Positions 1 through 8,657 of a stretch of DNA of 64,000 bases are shown here, piece after piece; the stretch's first letter is position 1; each line of letters starts with the position of its first letter. The DNA is taken from positions 4,216,001-4,280,000 of the forward strand of contig NZ_CP036289.1 in NCBI RefSeq assembly GCF_007748115.1, read 5' to 3'. Under the pieces are notes generated by a model. The model was not told the origin of the DNA, ran no database searches, and saw only the letters and a program-made list of their open reading frames with translations. The stretch comes from Bremerella volcania. Its GTDB lineage: Bacteria > Planctomycetota > Planctomycetia > Pirellulales > Pirellulaceae. A program made the position numbers and the translations under genes.

Positions 1-797
1 TTGGGAGCAAGTTCGTAGGCGGCCGCGACCGGAGCGTTCACCATCACGAAGTGCGGTTCGTTGAACGGCTGACATTCTTTATAGACGTTTTCGACAACGT
101 TCTCGTCCCAACGAATCCCGACAACGTTATCTGCGCCGAAATCTCGCATCACCCGTTCGAGCCGCTCCTGTCCTCGGTTGATCATGATGATTTTTCGAGC
201 ATTCATTGCCTGGGCACATTGCAAAGCGTATGTGCTTTGCGAGCCAGCCCCGATCAAAACCACGATCCGATTCTCGATGCAGTGGTTAACGCGCGTCATC
301 CCTTCCAAGCAACACGCGAGCGGCTCCAACTGACAGGCATGGGAAGGATTGAAGTCTTTGGGGAACTTGACAATCGGACCATACTTCACGAACCAATCTG
401 GCAGCACCGCATGCGAACGGGCAAAGCCGTCGAACTCGTGGCCAGTCGCCCAGGTATTAGGGCAACTAGTCCAATCGCCGGTTCCGTTTTCGCCGCAGTA
501 AATGCACTCGGCATCGCCACAAGGAATATCGCAGCCCAGACCAACCAGGTCGCCCGGTTCAAATTGCGAAACTCCTTCCCCAACTTCATCCACGACACAA
601 GCCGCTTCGTGAAGCAGAATCGCAGGCCACTTTTTAATCCGCGGCAGTCCCTGCTTGTAAATCACTACGTCGGACTGACAAACCGAAGTCGTCACGGTGC
701 GAAGACGAATCTCGCCAGGGCCTGGGGCTGCGATCTCCTGAGAAGTCGTCGTGAACGTTCCGCCGGGCTGATCGAGATATTGAACTTGAGCATTCAT
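1..797 (-). CDS. Zinc-dependent medium-chain alcohol/polyol dehydrogenase, C-terminal end outside window
   Basis: Open frame of 265 codons from the ATG at 797, still open at base 1. It belongs to the zinc medium-chain dehydrogenase superfamily: a catalytic-zinc cysteine lies in the SVCQSD segment near residue 40 and His-Glu in LLHEA near residue 62. A four-cysteine structural-zinc loop (about residues 96-118) is intact, and a Rossmann segment (VLIGAGSQ) begins near residue 185. It should oxidise a polyol or sugar alcohol with NAD(P), but the substrate cannot be read from sequence. It is the third gene of a minus-strand operon, 22 bases after the stop of a second dehydrogenase, downstream of an isomerase/epimerase fusion and under a divergent DeoR regulator, which suggests carbohydrate catabolism. 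Family call is firm; substrate unknown. Confidence 0.85.
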   Translation of the reverse strand, partial: MNAQVQYLDQPGGTFTTTSQEIAAPGPGEIRLRTVTTSVCQSDVVIYKQGLPRIKKWPAILLHEAACVVDEVGEGVSQFEPGDLVGLGCDIPCGDAECIYCGENGTGDWTSCPNTWATGHEFDGFARSHAVLPDWFVKYGPIVKFPKDFNPSHACQLEPLACCLEGMTRVNHCIENRIVVLIGAGSQSTYALQCAQAMNARKIIMINRGQERLERVMRDFGADNVVGIRWDENVVENVYKECQPFNEPHFVMVNAPVAAAYELAP

Positions 798-819
798 GGT
801 ATTTGCGTGCTATTGGGGG

Positions 820-1896
820 CTACTTTGCTTGGGGATGAATGAGGACCTTGGTGAAGAACTCGGACTGCTTGTGCATCATTTCTAGTGCAGCAATTCCTTC
901 GCCCAAGGGAACACGATGTGTGATGAGCGGCTTGAGATTGAGTATTCCGCTGCTCATCGCGGCGAGGACCGTTCGCCAGTCGTCATCATCGCTGTAGACG
1001 CTGAAGTCGGAGTTCCACACACCGAGCATGTCGATCTCGCGGCGCATTGCCTGGGATATAAGTGGCGCCGGCAAAGTAACATCCGCTGCCGGATTTCCCA
1101 GCAGAATCACTCGGCCTGATCGACGGACGACTTCAATCGTCGCCAACATGGTTGGCGGGACACCAGCCGCTTCGATTGCCACATGAACGCCGTGACCGTT
1201 CGTGTGCTGCTTGACGACGTCGTTCACGTTGCCGTCGCGGCTATCGAACGTATGCTCGAAGCCAAGCTTCCTGGCGATTTCCAGCTTCTCTGGCTGAATG
1301 TCGAATAGCAGGATGGGACCTGCTCCCGATGCTTTCAACCACTGGGCGACCATCAAGCCGATGGGCCCGAGGCCAAACACGGCAACCGAGTCCCCCAAGC
1401 GAACATTGGCCCGGCGCACCGCGTGCAGGGCAACGGCCGCTGGTTCAGTCATCGCGGCTTCCTCTAACGAGACGTTATCTGGCACCCGAATCAGGTTTCG
1501 CTCAGGAGCGATCACAAATTCCGTGAAACCGCCATCGCTACGCGATCCCAGGTAATCGTAGCCGTCTGACTGGGCATACTTCCCTTGTTCGCAAGCAGCG
1601 TGATCATCTCGCCAAAGCAGAGGAAACACGGCCACACGATCCCCAGGCTGAAAGTTCTGAACGCCATCTCCGCAGGCTTCGACAGTACCGGCGAACTCAT
1701 GACCGCAGATGGTGGGAAAACTATAGGTCCCCTTCGAGAAACAGCGTGGGATATCCGATCCACAAACGCCGCAGAAACCAATTCGCACGCGTACTTTGCC
1801 AGGCTCGACCTCGGGAACCGGCACTTCTTCGTACCGCAGGTCGCCCACGGCATGCAGGACGATGGCTTCCATCTTCTTGTCTTCAGTTGTACTCAT
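820..1896 (-). CDS. Medium-chain dehydrogenase, galactitol-1-phosphate 5-dehydrogenase-like (GatD-like)
   Basis: Protein of 358 residues in the zinc-type medium-chain dehydrogenase family. Catalytic-zinc ligands are present: Cys in GFCGVCGSD, His-Glu in ICGHEF, and an EP motif before the cofactor domain. The Rossmann motif GLGPIG lies near residue 175, and the GSRSDGG segment is typical of GatD/sorbitol-dehydrogenase relatives. The structural-zinc loop is degenerate: between PLL and YDYLG only one cysteine remains of the usual four. Likely oxidises a sugar alcohol or sugar alcohol phosphate. It lies 59 bases after the isomerase/epimerase gene and 22 bases before another dehydrogenase on the same strand, so the three are probably one transcript. 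A second in-frame ATG at 1872 is possible. Substrate not determinable. Confidence 0.85.
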   Translation of the reverse strand: MSTTEDKKMEAIVLHAVGDLRYEEVPVPEVEPGKVRVRIGFCGVCGSDIPRCFSKGTYSFPTICGHEFAGTVEACGDGVQNFQPGDRVAVFPLLWRDDHAACEQGKYAQSDGYDYLGSRSDGGFTEFVIAPERNLIRVPDNVSLEEAAMTEPAAVALHAVRRANVRLGDSVAVFGLGPIGLMVAQWLKASGAGPILLFDIQPEKLEIARKLGFEHTFDSRDGNVNDVVKQHTNGHGVHVAIEAAGVPPTMLATIEVVRRSGRVILLGNPAADVTLPAPLISQAMRREIDMLGVWNSDFSVYSDDDDWRTVLAAMSSGILNLKPLITHRVPLGEGIAALEMMHKQSEFFTKVLIHPQAK

Positions 1897-1955
1897 ATCG
1901 TTTCACATGTAGGCAGATGGTTTGCTGGTTTCGAGAACCGTCGGAGCAAGAGGCA

Positions 1956-3641
1956 TTACACAGTGGCAAGTTCTGGCTTCTTGCGAGCCGCCAGGCCTTC
2001 CTCGATTGCCTTGCGCATGCGCCGCTTGTTTTCCAGCATTGAACCCGACTTGTGGAAGATACTGCTGGTGCCTGCCACAAGATTCGTGGCCCCGGCAGCG
2101 ACCATACCCGGGATGTTCTCGAAGCTGACGTTACCGTCGACTTGAATCGGCAAATCAAAGCCACGAGCCGAGAGTAGCTTGTGACAATCGGCGATTTTCC
2201 GCAGCGATGCCGGCGTCATCTTTTGCCCGGCGTAACCGGGGTTTACCGTCATTATCAGCACGTAATCAATCCGCTCCAGCACATAATCGATTGCCGATAG
2301 TGGCGTGCCTGGATTGATCGCAACACCGGCCTTGATCCCCAGATCACGGATATGCGAGAGCGTCCGATCGAGATGAAGGGCCGACTCTAGATGAACCGAT
2401 ATCTGGCTCACCCTCATCTTGGCCAGTTCCTGCACGAAGAAGTCGTTATTGGAGACCATCAAGTGCACATCCAGCGGCAACTGCGTCGCGTCTTGCAGGC
2501 GTTCGAGCACTGCCAACCCCATGGGCATGTTGGGGACGAAGTGACTATCCATAATATCCATGTGCAGCATATCGACGCCAAGCGACTCTACCTGGCGGAG
2601 CGCCGACTCGAAGTTGAGGGCATCGACACACATCATCGATGGTGAGATTTCAACTGGGGCTTTCGCCGGGGTGGATCCGGCTGACTCATGGATCGCATGA
2701 ATCGCTGGTGTTACTGTCGTGTCCCCAAGGAACGCTTCCTTCAAATAGCGAAGTGAGCTACGCAATTGGTCTTCCAATTGATGGTCGCTGTAGTCGCGTC
2801 CCAATTTCGGACCGCCAATTTCGAGGTAGCCGGTCATCTCTTGAACAGGCAACTTGTCGGCGTTTTTTCTCAGCAAGTCACGAAAGTGAGGAACGTCCAC
2901 AATTCCTTTTTCGCGTTCCGCAGGACCAAAGCCGAAGGTTGAATTGAATCGCGTATCGGTATTCTTCAGGTGGACTTCGTAGAGCCAAGGATAGGTGGCT
3001 TCAAACAGCTGGATGTGATCGTATCCCACTTGATCCTGCTGATTGATATAGCCGTGGGCGATGTCTGCACAATAGCCAATGGCCACGGTCGAGCCGGGAT
3101 TTTGACGGTGATACTCCGTCAACTCCCGCCCCATGTCAGCGACTTCCTCCGGCAACGTCGGCGGCTCCGCCAGGCATGACATCGGCTCGATCGTCAACCA
3201 TGAAAGACCTTTCTCGTGTGCCAGATGCATCAGTTCCTTCATGTGGCGGACATAACAGCCCACCCCCTTGGGCTTCGTCCCCATCTGATCTCGCAGGACA
3301 GCCCCAGGATTCGAGCCGACAGACTTCGCCCCGAGCAATGCGCCCACTTCGATCAGTCGCTCGAAATTCCGTCGGGCAACTTGCTCGAAACCAGCCTCCG
3401 TGCGGAAGAAGCCTCCCAACTCGCGATGGGCCGTAAACATGCTGGCGATCTGAATGCCGTGATCTTCAGCTTCGCGACGAAGGTTCAGAAAGAACTCGTC
3501 CGGCAGTTGATATAGCTCAAACCAAGTTCCCAGCTGAACGAGCTGAATTCCTTCTTCGGCCAACAATCGAAAGAGCCAAGGAAACGAGTAGCGGTACTCA
3601 ATCGGGTCGGTCTTAACACCAAGATTTAGCTTAAGAGCCAT
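1956..3641 (-). CDS. Fused xylose-isomerase-like TIM barrel and ribulose-phosphate 3-epimerase
   Basis: Protein of 561 residues with two TIM-barrel enzymes in one chain. Residues 1-308 are a sugar-phosphate isomerase/epimerase (AP-endonuclease-2/xylose-isomerase-like) domain with likely metal ligands Glu152, His196, His224 and Glu274. Residues 331-561 are a complete ribulose-phosphate 3-epimerase family domain, with HMDIMDSHFVPN (His360, Asp362), DVHLMV (391-396), TVNPGYAGQ and a terminal DGNV loop. A short Ala/Pro/Ser linker joins them. The fusion suggests two successive steps on a ketose phosphate such as a tetrulose or pentulose phosphate. It is first in an operon with two dehydrogenases and is divergent from a DeoR regulator. 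Domain calls are firm; the exact substrate is inference. Confidence 0.88.
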   Translation of the reverse strand: MALKLNLGVKTDPIEYRYSFPWLFRLLAEEGIQLVQLGTWFELYQLPDEFFLNLRREAEDHGIQIASMFTAHRELGGFFRTEAGFEQVARRNFERLIEVGALLGAKSVGSNPGAVLRDQMGTKPKGVGCYVRHMKELMHLAHEKGLSWLTIEPMSCLAEPPTLPEEVADMGRELTEYHRQNPGSTVAIGYCADIAHGYINQQDQVGYDHIQLFEATYPWLYEVHLKNTDTRFNSTFGFGPAEREKGIVDVPHFRDLLRKNADKLPVQEMTGYLEIGGPKLGRDYSDHQLEDQLRSSLRYLKEAFLGDTTVTPAIHAIHESAGSTPAKAPVEISPSMMCVDALNFESALRQVESLGVDMLHMDIMDSHFVPNMPMGLAVLERLQDATQLPLDVHLMVSNNDFFVQELAKMRVSQISVHLESALHLDRTLSHIRDLGIKAGVAINPGTPLSAIDYVLERIDYVLIMTVNPGYAGQKMTPASLRKIADCHKLLSARGFDLPIQVDGNVSFENIPGMVAAGATNLVAGTSSIFHKSGSMLENKRRMRKAIEEGLAARKKPELATV

Positions 3642-3875
3642 GATGGGGCGCTCCGCATGACGGACAATTGAGGGGAATCGAAGTCACTGGAAAGAACGCC
3701 CGTATCGTACGAATCAATCAAAAACAATCAACTACGATCACTATCCATACACGTAAAATTAGCCTATATTTCGACAAACTCTATCCAACTTTAGAAATTT
3801 CGCCTCAACTTCAATCAGAAAAGACCATGAAGAGTGACCATTCTTGATTGATATTGACTGGTATAAAATTGGCTC
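3642..3875. promoter_or_regulatory. Divergent promoter/operator region between sugar operon and DeoR regulator
   Basis: AT-rich spacer between oppositely transcribed genes. A nine-base inverted repeat, ATCAATCAA at 3713-3721 and TTGATTGAT at 3844-3852, brackets it and would suit a DeoR-type repressor binding both ends and looping the DNA. A TATAAA box at 3862-3867 lies just before the regulator ATG at 3876, so its leader would be very short. Operator assignment is inference. Confidence 0.45.
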
Positions 3876-4652
3876 ATGAAACCTACCCGACAAGAGCAGA
3901 TTCTGCGATTCCTCTCAGAGACCGGCCAACTGCATGTTGAGGAAGCGGTTGCGCGTCTGGAATCGAGCCCAGCGACCATTCGCCGAGACTTCAATCAGAT
4001 GGCGGAAGCCGGACTGGTCGAACGTATTCGTGGTGGGATCAAGCTCGTCAATCAAGTCGATCTTCTTCCGTTTCGTGCCCGTGAAGTGAAGAACTCTGGC
4101 GAGAAGTTGGAGATTGCCCGACGAGCGACGGCGTTGCTGAGCGAAGGAGACGTCGTATTCGTCGATGGAGGAACGACCACCCTTCAGTTGGCTCACAGCC
4201 TTCCACCGATCAAACTTCGCATCATTACGAATTCTTTGACCCTGGCCGCCGCGATCGAAAGACGCATGATGGGAAGGGGACCATGGGAAGTCTTTCTGAC
4301 CGGCGGATACCTCTTCCCCGGAACAGGCCTACTGGTGGGACCAAGCGCGCAATACTCGATTGCCCAATACCACGCCGACTGGGCACTCCTTTCAACCGGG
4401 GGCATCACCGAGACTGGCATCTTCAACGACAACGAGCACGTGGTTGAGAGCGAGCGTCTGATGATCAAACACGCCGATCGTGTTGCCGTTCTTGCCGACG
4501 AATCCAAGTTCGGACATCACGCGATGCGCCACATTGCGAACCTGGATCAACTCGACTACTTGGTCACCAATCGGCGAACTGAGGCCTCGTTGCCGTTTGA
4601 GGGTCGCCGAGGAACGAAGCTTAAATTGATCTATACGAGTCAGTTCCCCTAG
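3876..4652 (+). CDS. DeoR/GlpR-family transcriptional regulator
   Basis: Protein of 258 residues, the normal length for the family. An N-terminal DeoR winged helix-turn-helix spans about residues 5-57 (RQEQILRFL...ATIRRDF...IRGG). It is followed by the DeoRC effector domain with the sugar-phosphate-binding DGGTTT loop near residue 95 and the conserved stretch ending in ADESKFG near residue 212. Members repress sugar catabolic genes and are released by a phosphorylated intermediate. Being divergent from the isomerase/epimerase-dehydrogenase operon, it most likely controls that operon and itself. The effector is not known. Confidence 0.93.
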   Translation: MKPTRQEQILRFLSETGQLHVEEAVARLESSPATIRRDFNQMAEAGLVERIRGGIKLVNQVDLLPFRAREVKNSGEKLEIARRATALLSEGDVVFVDGGTTTLQLAHSLPPIKLRIITNSLTLAAAIERRMMGRGPWEVFLTGGYLFPGTGLLVGPSAQYSIAQYHADWALLSTGGITETGIFNDNEHVVESERLMIKHADRVAVLADESKFGHHAMRHIANLDQLDYLVTNRRTEASLPFEGRRGTKLKLIYTSQFP

Positions 4653-4826
4653 ACTCTCAGAACCACCGAAAATCAATGCATGTTTGGTGAAATGCCCCAC
4701 CGAACACTGACTTTTTTGTTCGCGTTGACGCGTGTCCGGGCTTTTCAGTACAACCCCCAACCGAAGGAGTATCCGGTATTCACTCGCAATGATTGGCCCG
4801 AAACCTCAACGCAGAAAGTCGAACAG

Positions 4827-5588
4827 ATGTCTCTGAAAGCAGTTTTCTCACGCGTTGTTTGCATCAACCTGAATAGCCGACCAGACCGCTGGGATCGCTT
4901 TTGTGAGAATTTAGCTCGAGTCGATTGGCCGTTTGCAAAGATCGAAAGATTCCGAGCAGTTGACGGTCGCGTCTGCCCTCCACCGCCTTGGGTGCGAGGC
5001 CGCTATCGTGATTGCCCCGGAGCATGGGGATGCTATCAGTCCCACCTCCGCATCCTCGAGGATGCTTTACTTGACCAACACGATTCAATATTGATCCTGG
5101 AAGACGATGCCCTGCTCAATAGCAAAACACTACAGGGAATCGTCGATTTCTTACAGCACGTCCCGGACGACTGGGATCACCTCTACTTCGGCGGCGAGCA
5201 CATGAAACCGCCGATTGCCATCAACGATCATGTCGTCCGTGGAATCCAAGTCCACCGCACCCATGCCCATGCACTGCGTGGTGACTACCTCCGTGAGGCG
5301 TACGATTACTTGATTTCCTATCCGACCATCGATCAATATCAGCAACGCAACTCGAGCCCCGTTGCTCGTTACGCGAAGCGTGTCCTTACACGTCCCAAAA
5401 GCCTCTGGTCGAAGTCGAACGCAGAAAAGTCGATTCACGTCGACCATCACTTCGGCGCGATTCATCGGCTTTTGCAGTCAAATGTCTACGCTCCCACGAC
5501 ATGGCTCGTCGGCCAAGCGGCCGACCACAGCGATATCATGAATGAGACCTGTGAAGAGCGGTTCTGGCATGAATGCCAGGCGGCCTAA
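4827..5588 (+). CDS. Glycosyltransferase family 25 protein
   Basis: Protein of 253 residues from ATG 4827; an upstream in-frame ATG at 4680 would add 49 residues with no family similarity. The GT25 signature is clear: CINLNSRPDRW near the start, FRAVDGR near residue 48, a CYQSH segment near residue 70 and the acidic ILEDDALL metal/nucleotide-sugar motif near residue 94. GT25 enzymes transfer a hexose to lipooligosaccharide or to protein. The C-terminal third is basic and less conserved. It stands alone between the DeoR gene and a tRNA, so the acceptor cannot be guessed from context. No signal peptide is seen; likely cytoplasmic. Confidence 0.88.
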   Translation: MSLKAVFSRVVCINLNSRPDRWDRFCENLARVDWPFAKIERFRAVDGRVCPPPPWVRGRYRDCPGAWGCYQSHLRILEDALLDQHDSILILEDDALLNSKTLQGIVDFLQHVPDDWDHLYFGGEHMKPPIAINDHVVRGIQVHRTHAHALRGDYLREAYDYLISYPTIDQYQQRNSSPVARYAKRVLTRPKSLWSKSNAEKSIHVDHHFGAIHRLLQSNVYAPTTWLVGQAADHSDIMNETCEERFWHECQAA

Positions 5589-5683
5589 CGAATCACGTCA
5601 GCAAAGCGCTGCGGATCTAACGTTCGCTTCCATTCGAAAAGTCAAAAGCCACGCTGCCGAAAATGGCAACGAGGCTTCTTAAG

Positions 5684-5767
5684 CGGAGGCGACAGGACTC
5701 GAACCTGCAACCGGCGTAACCGGCGACGGATTTCAAATCCGCTCCCTAACCAATTCGGCTCGCCTCC
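5684..5767 (-). tRNA. tRNA-Ser (anticodon TGA)
   Basis: The minus strand folds as an 84-base class II tRNA. A seven-base acceptor (GGAGGCG at 5767-5761 pairing with 5691-5685) carries discriminator G at 5684. The anticodon stem GCGGA/TCCGT encloses loop TTTGAAA, giving anticodon TGA. The long variable arm GCCGG-TTAC-GCCGG is typical of serine tRNAs, and the T-arm contains GGTTCGAGTCC. CCA is not encoded. Confidence 0.95.
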
Positions 5768-5986
5768 TTTTATCTTCGTTAACGCTAACGAGCCCCGGGA
5801 TTTATGTCAACGGGACGCAGGCCTACTTGGCTGGGTTACAACGATTGCCCGGCCGCATCATGCCTTTCAACAAGCCGCGTTTTTCATTTTCTTGCGTGCC
5901 TCGCTCAAGAATCGAATTCGGCAGCACAATAACGTTATGATAGGCCAGAGTAAGACCAACCACGATGTGAATCCAAGCTAACTCGT

Positions 5987-7267
5987 ATGACTTATCTCAC
6001 GCATCGAAACCCCAGAACTTGGATCGGTTGCCTGTTGCTTCTGGTAGCCGGTTGGAGCCTATCTGATCATGTACCCCTGGCCTCCGCACAGGACGCCAGC
6101 ACCGGGGGCGAAGAAGCCTACTCAATTCCAGTCGATGTGCTGGATGACGACGAAAATGACAAAGTCTACACGTCACCGCAAAGCATCTTGGCGGATTTCT
6201 TCGGAAGACGTCGGGCTGGCATGGTGGTCAATGGGCTGGAAGACCTGGTCGGCATCACGGCCACAGGCCTATCACCACTTTTGGTCCTTTCGATTGCTTC
6301 ACCCGTGGTTTACTTTCTGACCGAAGCAGACCAGCGCGGCGAGTTGATCTTCCTCTACCAACCGTGGTTCTTCATTCCCATCATCCTGGTAACGATGTTG
6401 ATGGCGTTCAAGGACACGGTACTGACGTTTGCCAGCTACCTGAAGATGCCCCTAGACATTCTGGGCATCCTGTTTCACTTGATCGGCTTCTTGCTTGGCT
6501 TCCGACTCATTTACCATTTTTTGGATATCAACCTCGGAGGCGAAGGAGGTCCGCTGGGCACCGTATTATCGGTCGCGATCATCATTTTGATGTTTGCGTT
6601 TTATACGAGCGTGTGGGTGCTGAGCAACGTGTTCGAGGTGGTGATTCTCATCAACCCATTTCCGCTGGTGGACACGTTTCTGCGCGTCAGCCGGATTTGC
6701 GTTCTTCTCGTGATGTACGCTGCGTGCTGGATCCATCCGGCTCTTGGTGGCATCATTGCCCTTCCCATTTTGATCGTATCTCTCATTACCTTCGAGCGGT
6801 CCTTGAGAACGATGTTTCTCGGCTTTCGCCTTGCCGGCGATGTCATTCTGTTCCGCTCAGACAAGGTCGAACAAGACTCCGAGCGACTTACGGCGTTCGC
6901 TTCTTTTGGCGGCTTACTCCCCTGGATAACCCTCGGCAAGCTGATCAAAAAGGACGACACTTGGACGTTTACCTATCGCAGATTTTCCATAGGCCCCACG
7001 CATTCGATCACGATTACACCAGGCCCCTATGTCATTGCCAAAGGCTCGCTATTCCCCGGACTTCTGGCTCAAACCGACAAAGGCGCCCAACTGGTGGTTC
7101 GTTTCGCGGCTTCCTATCGCGGACAAGAAGAAGCTCTAGCCGCAGTGTTCAAGACGAGTGAGATTCATGACTTTCGATTGAGCACAATGGCCAAGTCTGC
7201 CTGGAACACGCTTTGGAAAAGCTTCTTCCACCGCGCCCCCAAGCCAGATGATCTTGCGTCGGAATAA
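5987..7267 (+). CDS. Multi-pass membrane protein of unknown function with signal peptide
   Basis: Protein of 426 residues that I do not recognise. It begins with a cleavable-looking signal peptide (hydrophobic residues 13-24, Ala-X-Ala before Gln35). An acidic extracytoplasmic segment follows, then about six hydrophobic helices between residues 90 and 275, and a soluble C-terminal part. A Phe-Gly-Arg-Arg-Arg patch near residue 73 precedes the membrane block. No catalytic motif is visible. It stands alone after the convergent tRNA gene and before a long gene-free stretch. A role in the cell envelope is a guess from topology only. Confidence 0.7.
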   Translation: MTYLTHRNPRTWIGCLLLLVAGWSLSDHVPLASAQDASTGGEEAYSIPVDVLDDDENDKVYTSPQSILADFFGRRRAGMVVNGLEDLVGITATGLSPLLVLSIASPVVYFLTEADQRGELIFLYQPWFFIPIILVTMLMAFKDTVLTFASYLKMPLDILGILFHLIGFLLGFRLIYHFLDINLGGEGGPLGTVLSVAIIILMFAFYTSVWVLSNVFEVVILINPFPLVDTFLRVSRICVLLVMYAACWIHPALGGIIALPILIVSLITFERSLRTMFLGFRLAGDVILFRSDKVEQDSERLTAFASFGGLLPWITLGKLIKKDDTWTFTYRRFSIGPTHSITITPGPYVIAKGSLFPGLLAQTDKGAQLVVRFAASYRGQEEALAAVFKTSEIHDFRLSTMAKSAWNTLWKSFFHRAPKPDDLASE

Positions 7268-7523
7268 CCATCACATGCCGTACAACCAAATCGGCAGGGC
7301 GATTCAACTGCTTAACCAGTAAAACCTAATTCTGACTATTTTCAGATTTTCAAATTCTTCAGCAAATCAGCAAGCTAATTCCTTCAAATTCTCTGTCATA
7401 GGCTAAGTTTTAACATCAATCTCAATTGTGATCTTTTCTTTTGAGAAGAACGCCGATTAAACTCCACACGGACGCTGTCCGTTCACAGAAATCATGACGG
7501 GTGACTTCGGTTGCCTGGTCAAG

Positions 7524-7560
7524 GCCGTCAAGTACCTGCCCCACTTGACGGCTTTTTTTT
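7524..7560 (+). terminator. Rho-independent terminator (orphan, upper)
   Basis: Perfect ten-base stem GCCGTCAAGT/ACTTGACGGC (7524-7533 with 7543-7552), a nine-base loop, then eight consecutive T from 7553. Confidence 0.9.
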
Positions 7561-7686
7561 CGCGCAATCCACTAACGTGGCGTGCTGCGGTTCCCCGAAT
7601 TTCGTGGCAACTCCTTCCGCGCCATCTATCAGGCTGACCGATGTTCTTATAACCGATATGCCGCGATCTCGATCGTGAGCAGGAAG

Positions 7687-7723
7687 CCGTTGTGTATCTG
7701 GGGGCGGATCACAACGGTTTTTT
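7687..7723 (+). terminator. Rho-independent terminator (orphan, lower)
   Basis: Perfect eight-base stem CCGTTGTG/CACAACGG (7687-7694 with 7710-7717), a fifteen-base loop, then six T. It lies only about 160 bases after the previous terminator with no gene between. Confidence 0.8.
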
Positions 7724-7911
7724 CATGCGCTGACGACTATGCATTCACTGATGGCATCGACGCCTTTTTGTGGCAAACTTTGCCGATTACGGCAATTCTC
7801 TCGATTATGCGAACTTTTCTGACCGATACCCGTTCTTGAGTCACGTTCCCACTCCCCCCTGCCCTGCTGTTTCAGGGTGGTTCGTTTGATGTGAACCAGG
7901 AAAGTCTCGAC

Positions 7912-8592
7912 ATGATGTCACGCCACTTGATCCCTTGTTTATTCACCGCTGTGCTGCTGGCCGCAGTCGGATGTCGAACCGTTCCCAGCTGTAACTCGTG
8001 TCACATGGGACAAGTTGCCCCAAACTCCAGTTGCGCATGTGACGACTGCGGTGCCACCTGCGGAAGTTCGTGCGGCTGCGCATCGACTTGCGGTAAAAGT
8101 TGCGGGCCAAATTATGAAGTCTGCTTGCCCAAGCCCCCCTTCGCCGAGATTCGCCAACACCTGCGTAACAACCTGACTTGTACAGCCGGTTGTTCGGATG
8201 AAGTGTATTGGGGTGAATGGATTTCCGATCCACCGAAGTGCGATCCATGCGATTGCTTCGGACACTATGTTGGCCCCGTTGGCGGCCGTTGCCGTCCTGG
8301 CATCATTGGCATTCGCCGCGGCGACGATTGCTGCTCGAGCATGTGCGATCAAGGCATCCCATGTAATAGCTGTGCTTGTCAGGCTAAGGCACAAATTGTG
8401 AGCTACGAACAGATGCTCCCTGGCGAATCGACGATCTTGTACGACTCGGAATCTTCCATGCCGTACAGCACACCAACGCCCGCATCGCCATCCGATCAGA
8501 TGACGTACGAAATGAACGCCGGAACGATGCAAAGCTACCCCACGTCCACCACTGGACGCCATCCGCACAACCTCGGTCGCGGAAGCATGTAA
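7912..8592 (+). CDS. Cysteine-rich lipoprotein of unknown function
   Basis: Protein of 226 residues. ATG 7912 is chosen because AGGAAAG at 7898-7904 is well placed; a GTG at 7891 lies upstream of that site. A short hydrophobic leader ends in a lipobox (LLAAVGC), so the protein is probably lipid-anchored in the envelope. There are 24 cysteines from the lipid-bearing one onward, many as CxC, CxxC and CxxxC pairs in the first 60 mature residues and around residues 105-170. This suggests disulfide cross-linking or metal binding. The C-terminal third is rich in Ser, Thr and Pro and is low complexity. The pattern resembles small planctomycete surface proteins. Function unknown. Confidence 0.8.
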   Translation: MMSRHLIPCLFTAVLLAAVGCRTVPSCNSCHMGQVAPNSSCACDDCGATCGSSCGCASTCGKSCGPNYEVCLPKPPFAEIRQHLRNNLTCTAGCSDEVYWGEWISDPPKCDPCDCFGHYVGPVGGRCRPGIIGIRRGDDCCSSMCDQGIPCNSCACQAKAQIVSYEQMLPGESTILYDSESSMPYSTPTPASPSDQMTYEMNAGTMQSYPTSTTGRHPHNLGRGSM

Positions 8593-8620
8593 TCAAACTA
8601 ATAGCCAGGGGGGCTTTTGA

Positions 8621-8657
8621 AGAGACGCGGTCACATTGGGACCGCGTCTCTTTTTTT
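8621..8657 (+). terminator. Rho-independent terminator of the Cys-rich lipoprotein gene
   Basis: Perfect eleven-base stem AGAGACGCGGT/ACCGCGTCTCT (8621-8631 with 8641-8651), a nine-base loop and a T run to 8657, 29 bases after the stop codon. Confidence 0.93.

Larger units (their letters stand above)
7268..7911. other. 644-base stretch without a convincing protein gene; two orphan terminators
   Basis: No reading frame here has a family resemblance or a good ribosome-binding site. The stretch contains a short hairpin at 7470-7482 (CGGAC/GTCCG) and two strong intrinsic terminators at 7524-7560 and 7687-7723. Neither sits directly behind a coding region: the first is about 260 bases after the stop at 7267. 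The arrangement suggests one or two short untranslated transcripts. Confidence 0.5.

Noticed and set aside
51-842. Plus-strand open frame of 263 codons at the left edge
   Set aside because: Opposite to a zinc-type dehydrogenase with clear motifs that runs off the window.
5684-5767. tRNA-Ser as integration site of an element
   Set aside because: Flanking genes look like ordinary core genes and no direct repeat of the tRNA 3-prime end was noticed nearby.
7582-7839. Possible 85-codon gene in the stretch with two orphan terminators
   Set aside because: No ribosome-binding site, no family resemblance, and one of the terminators lies inside it.
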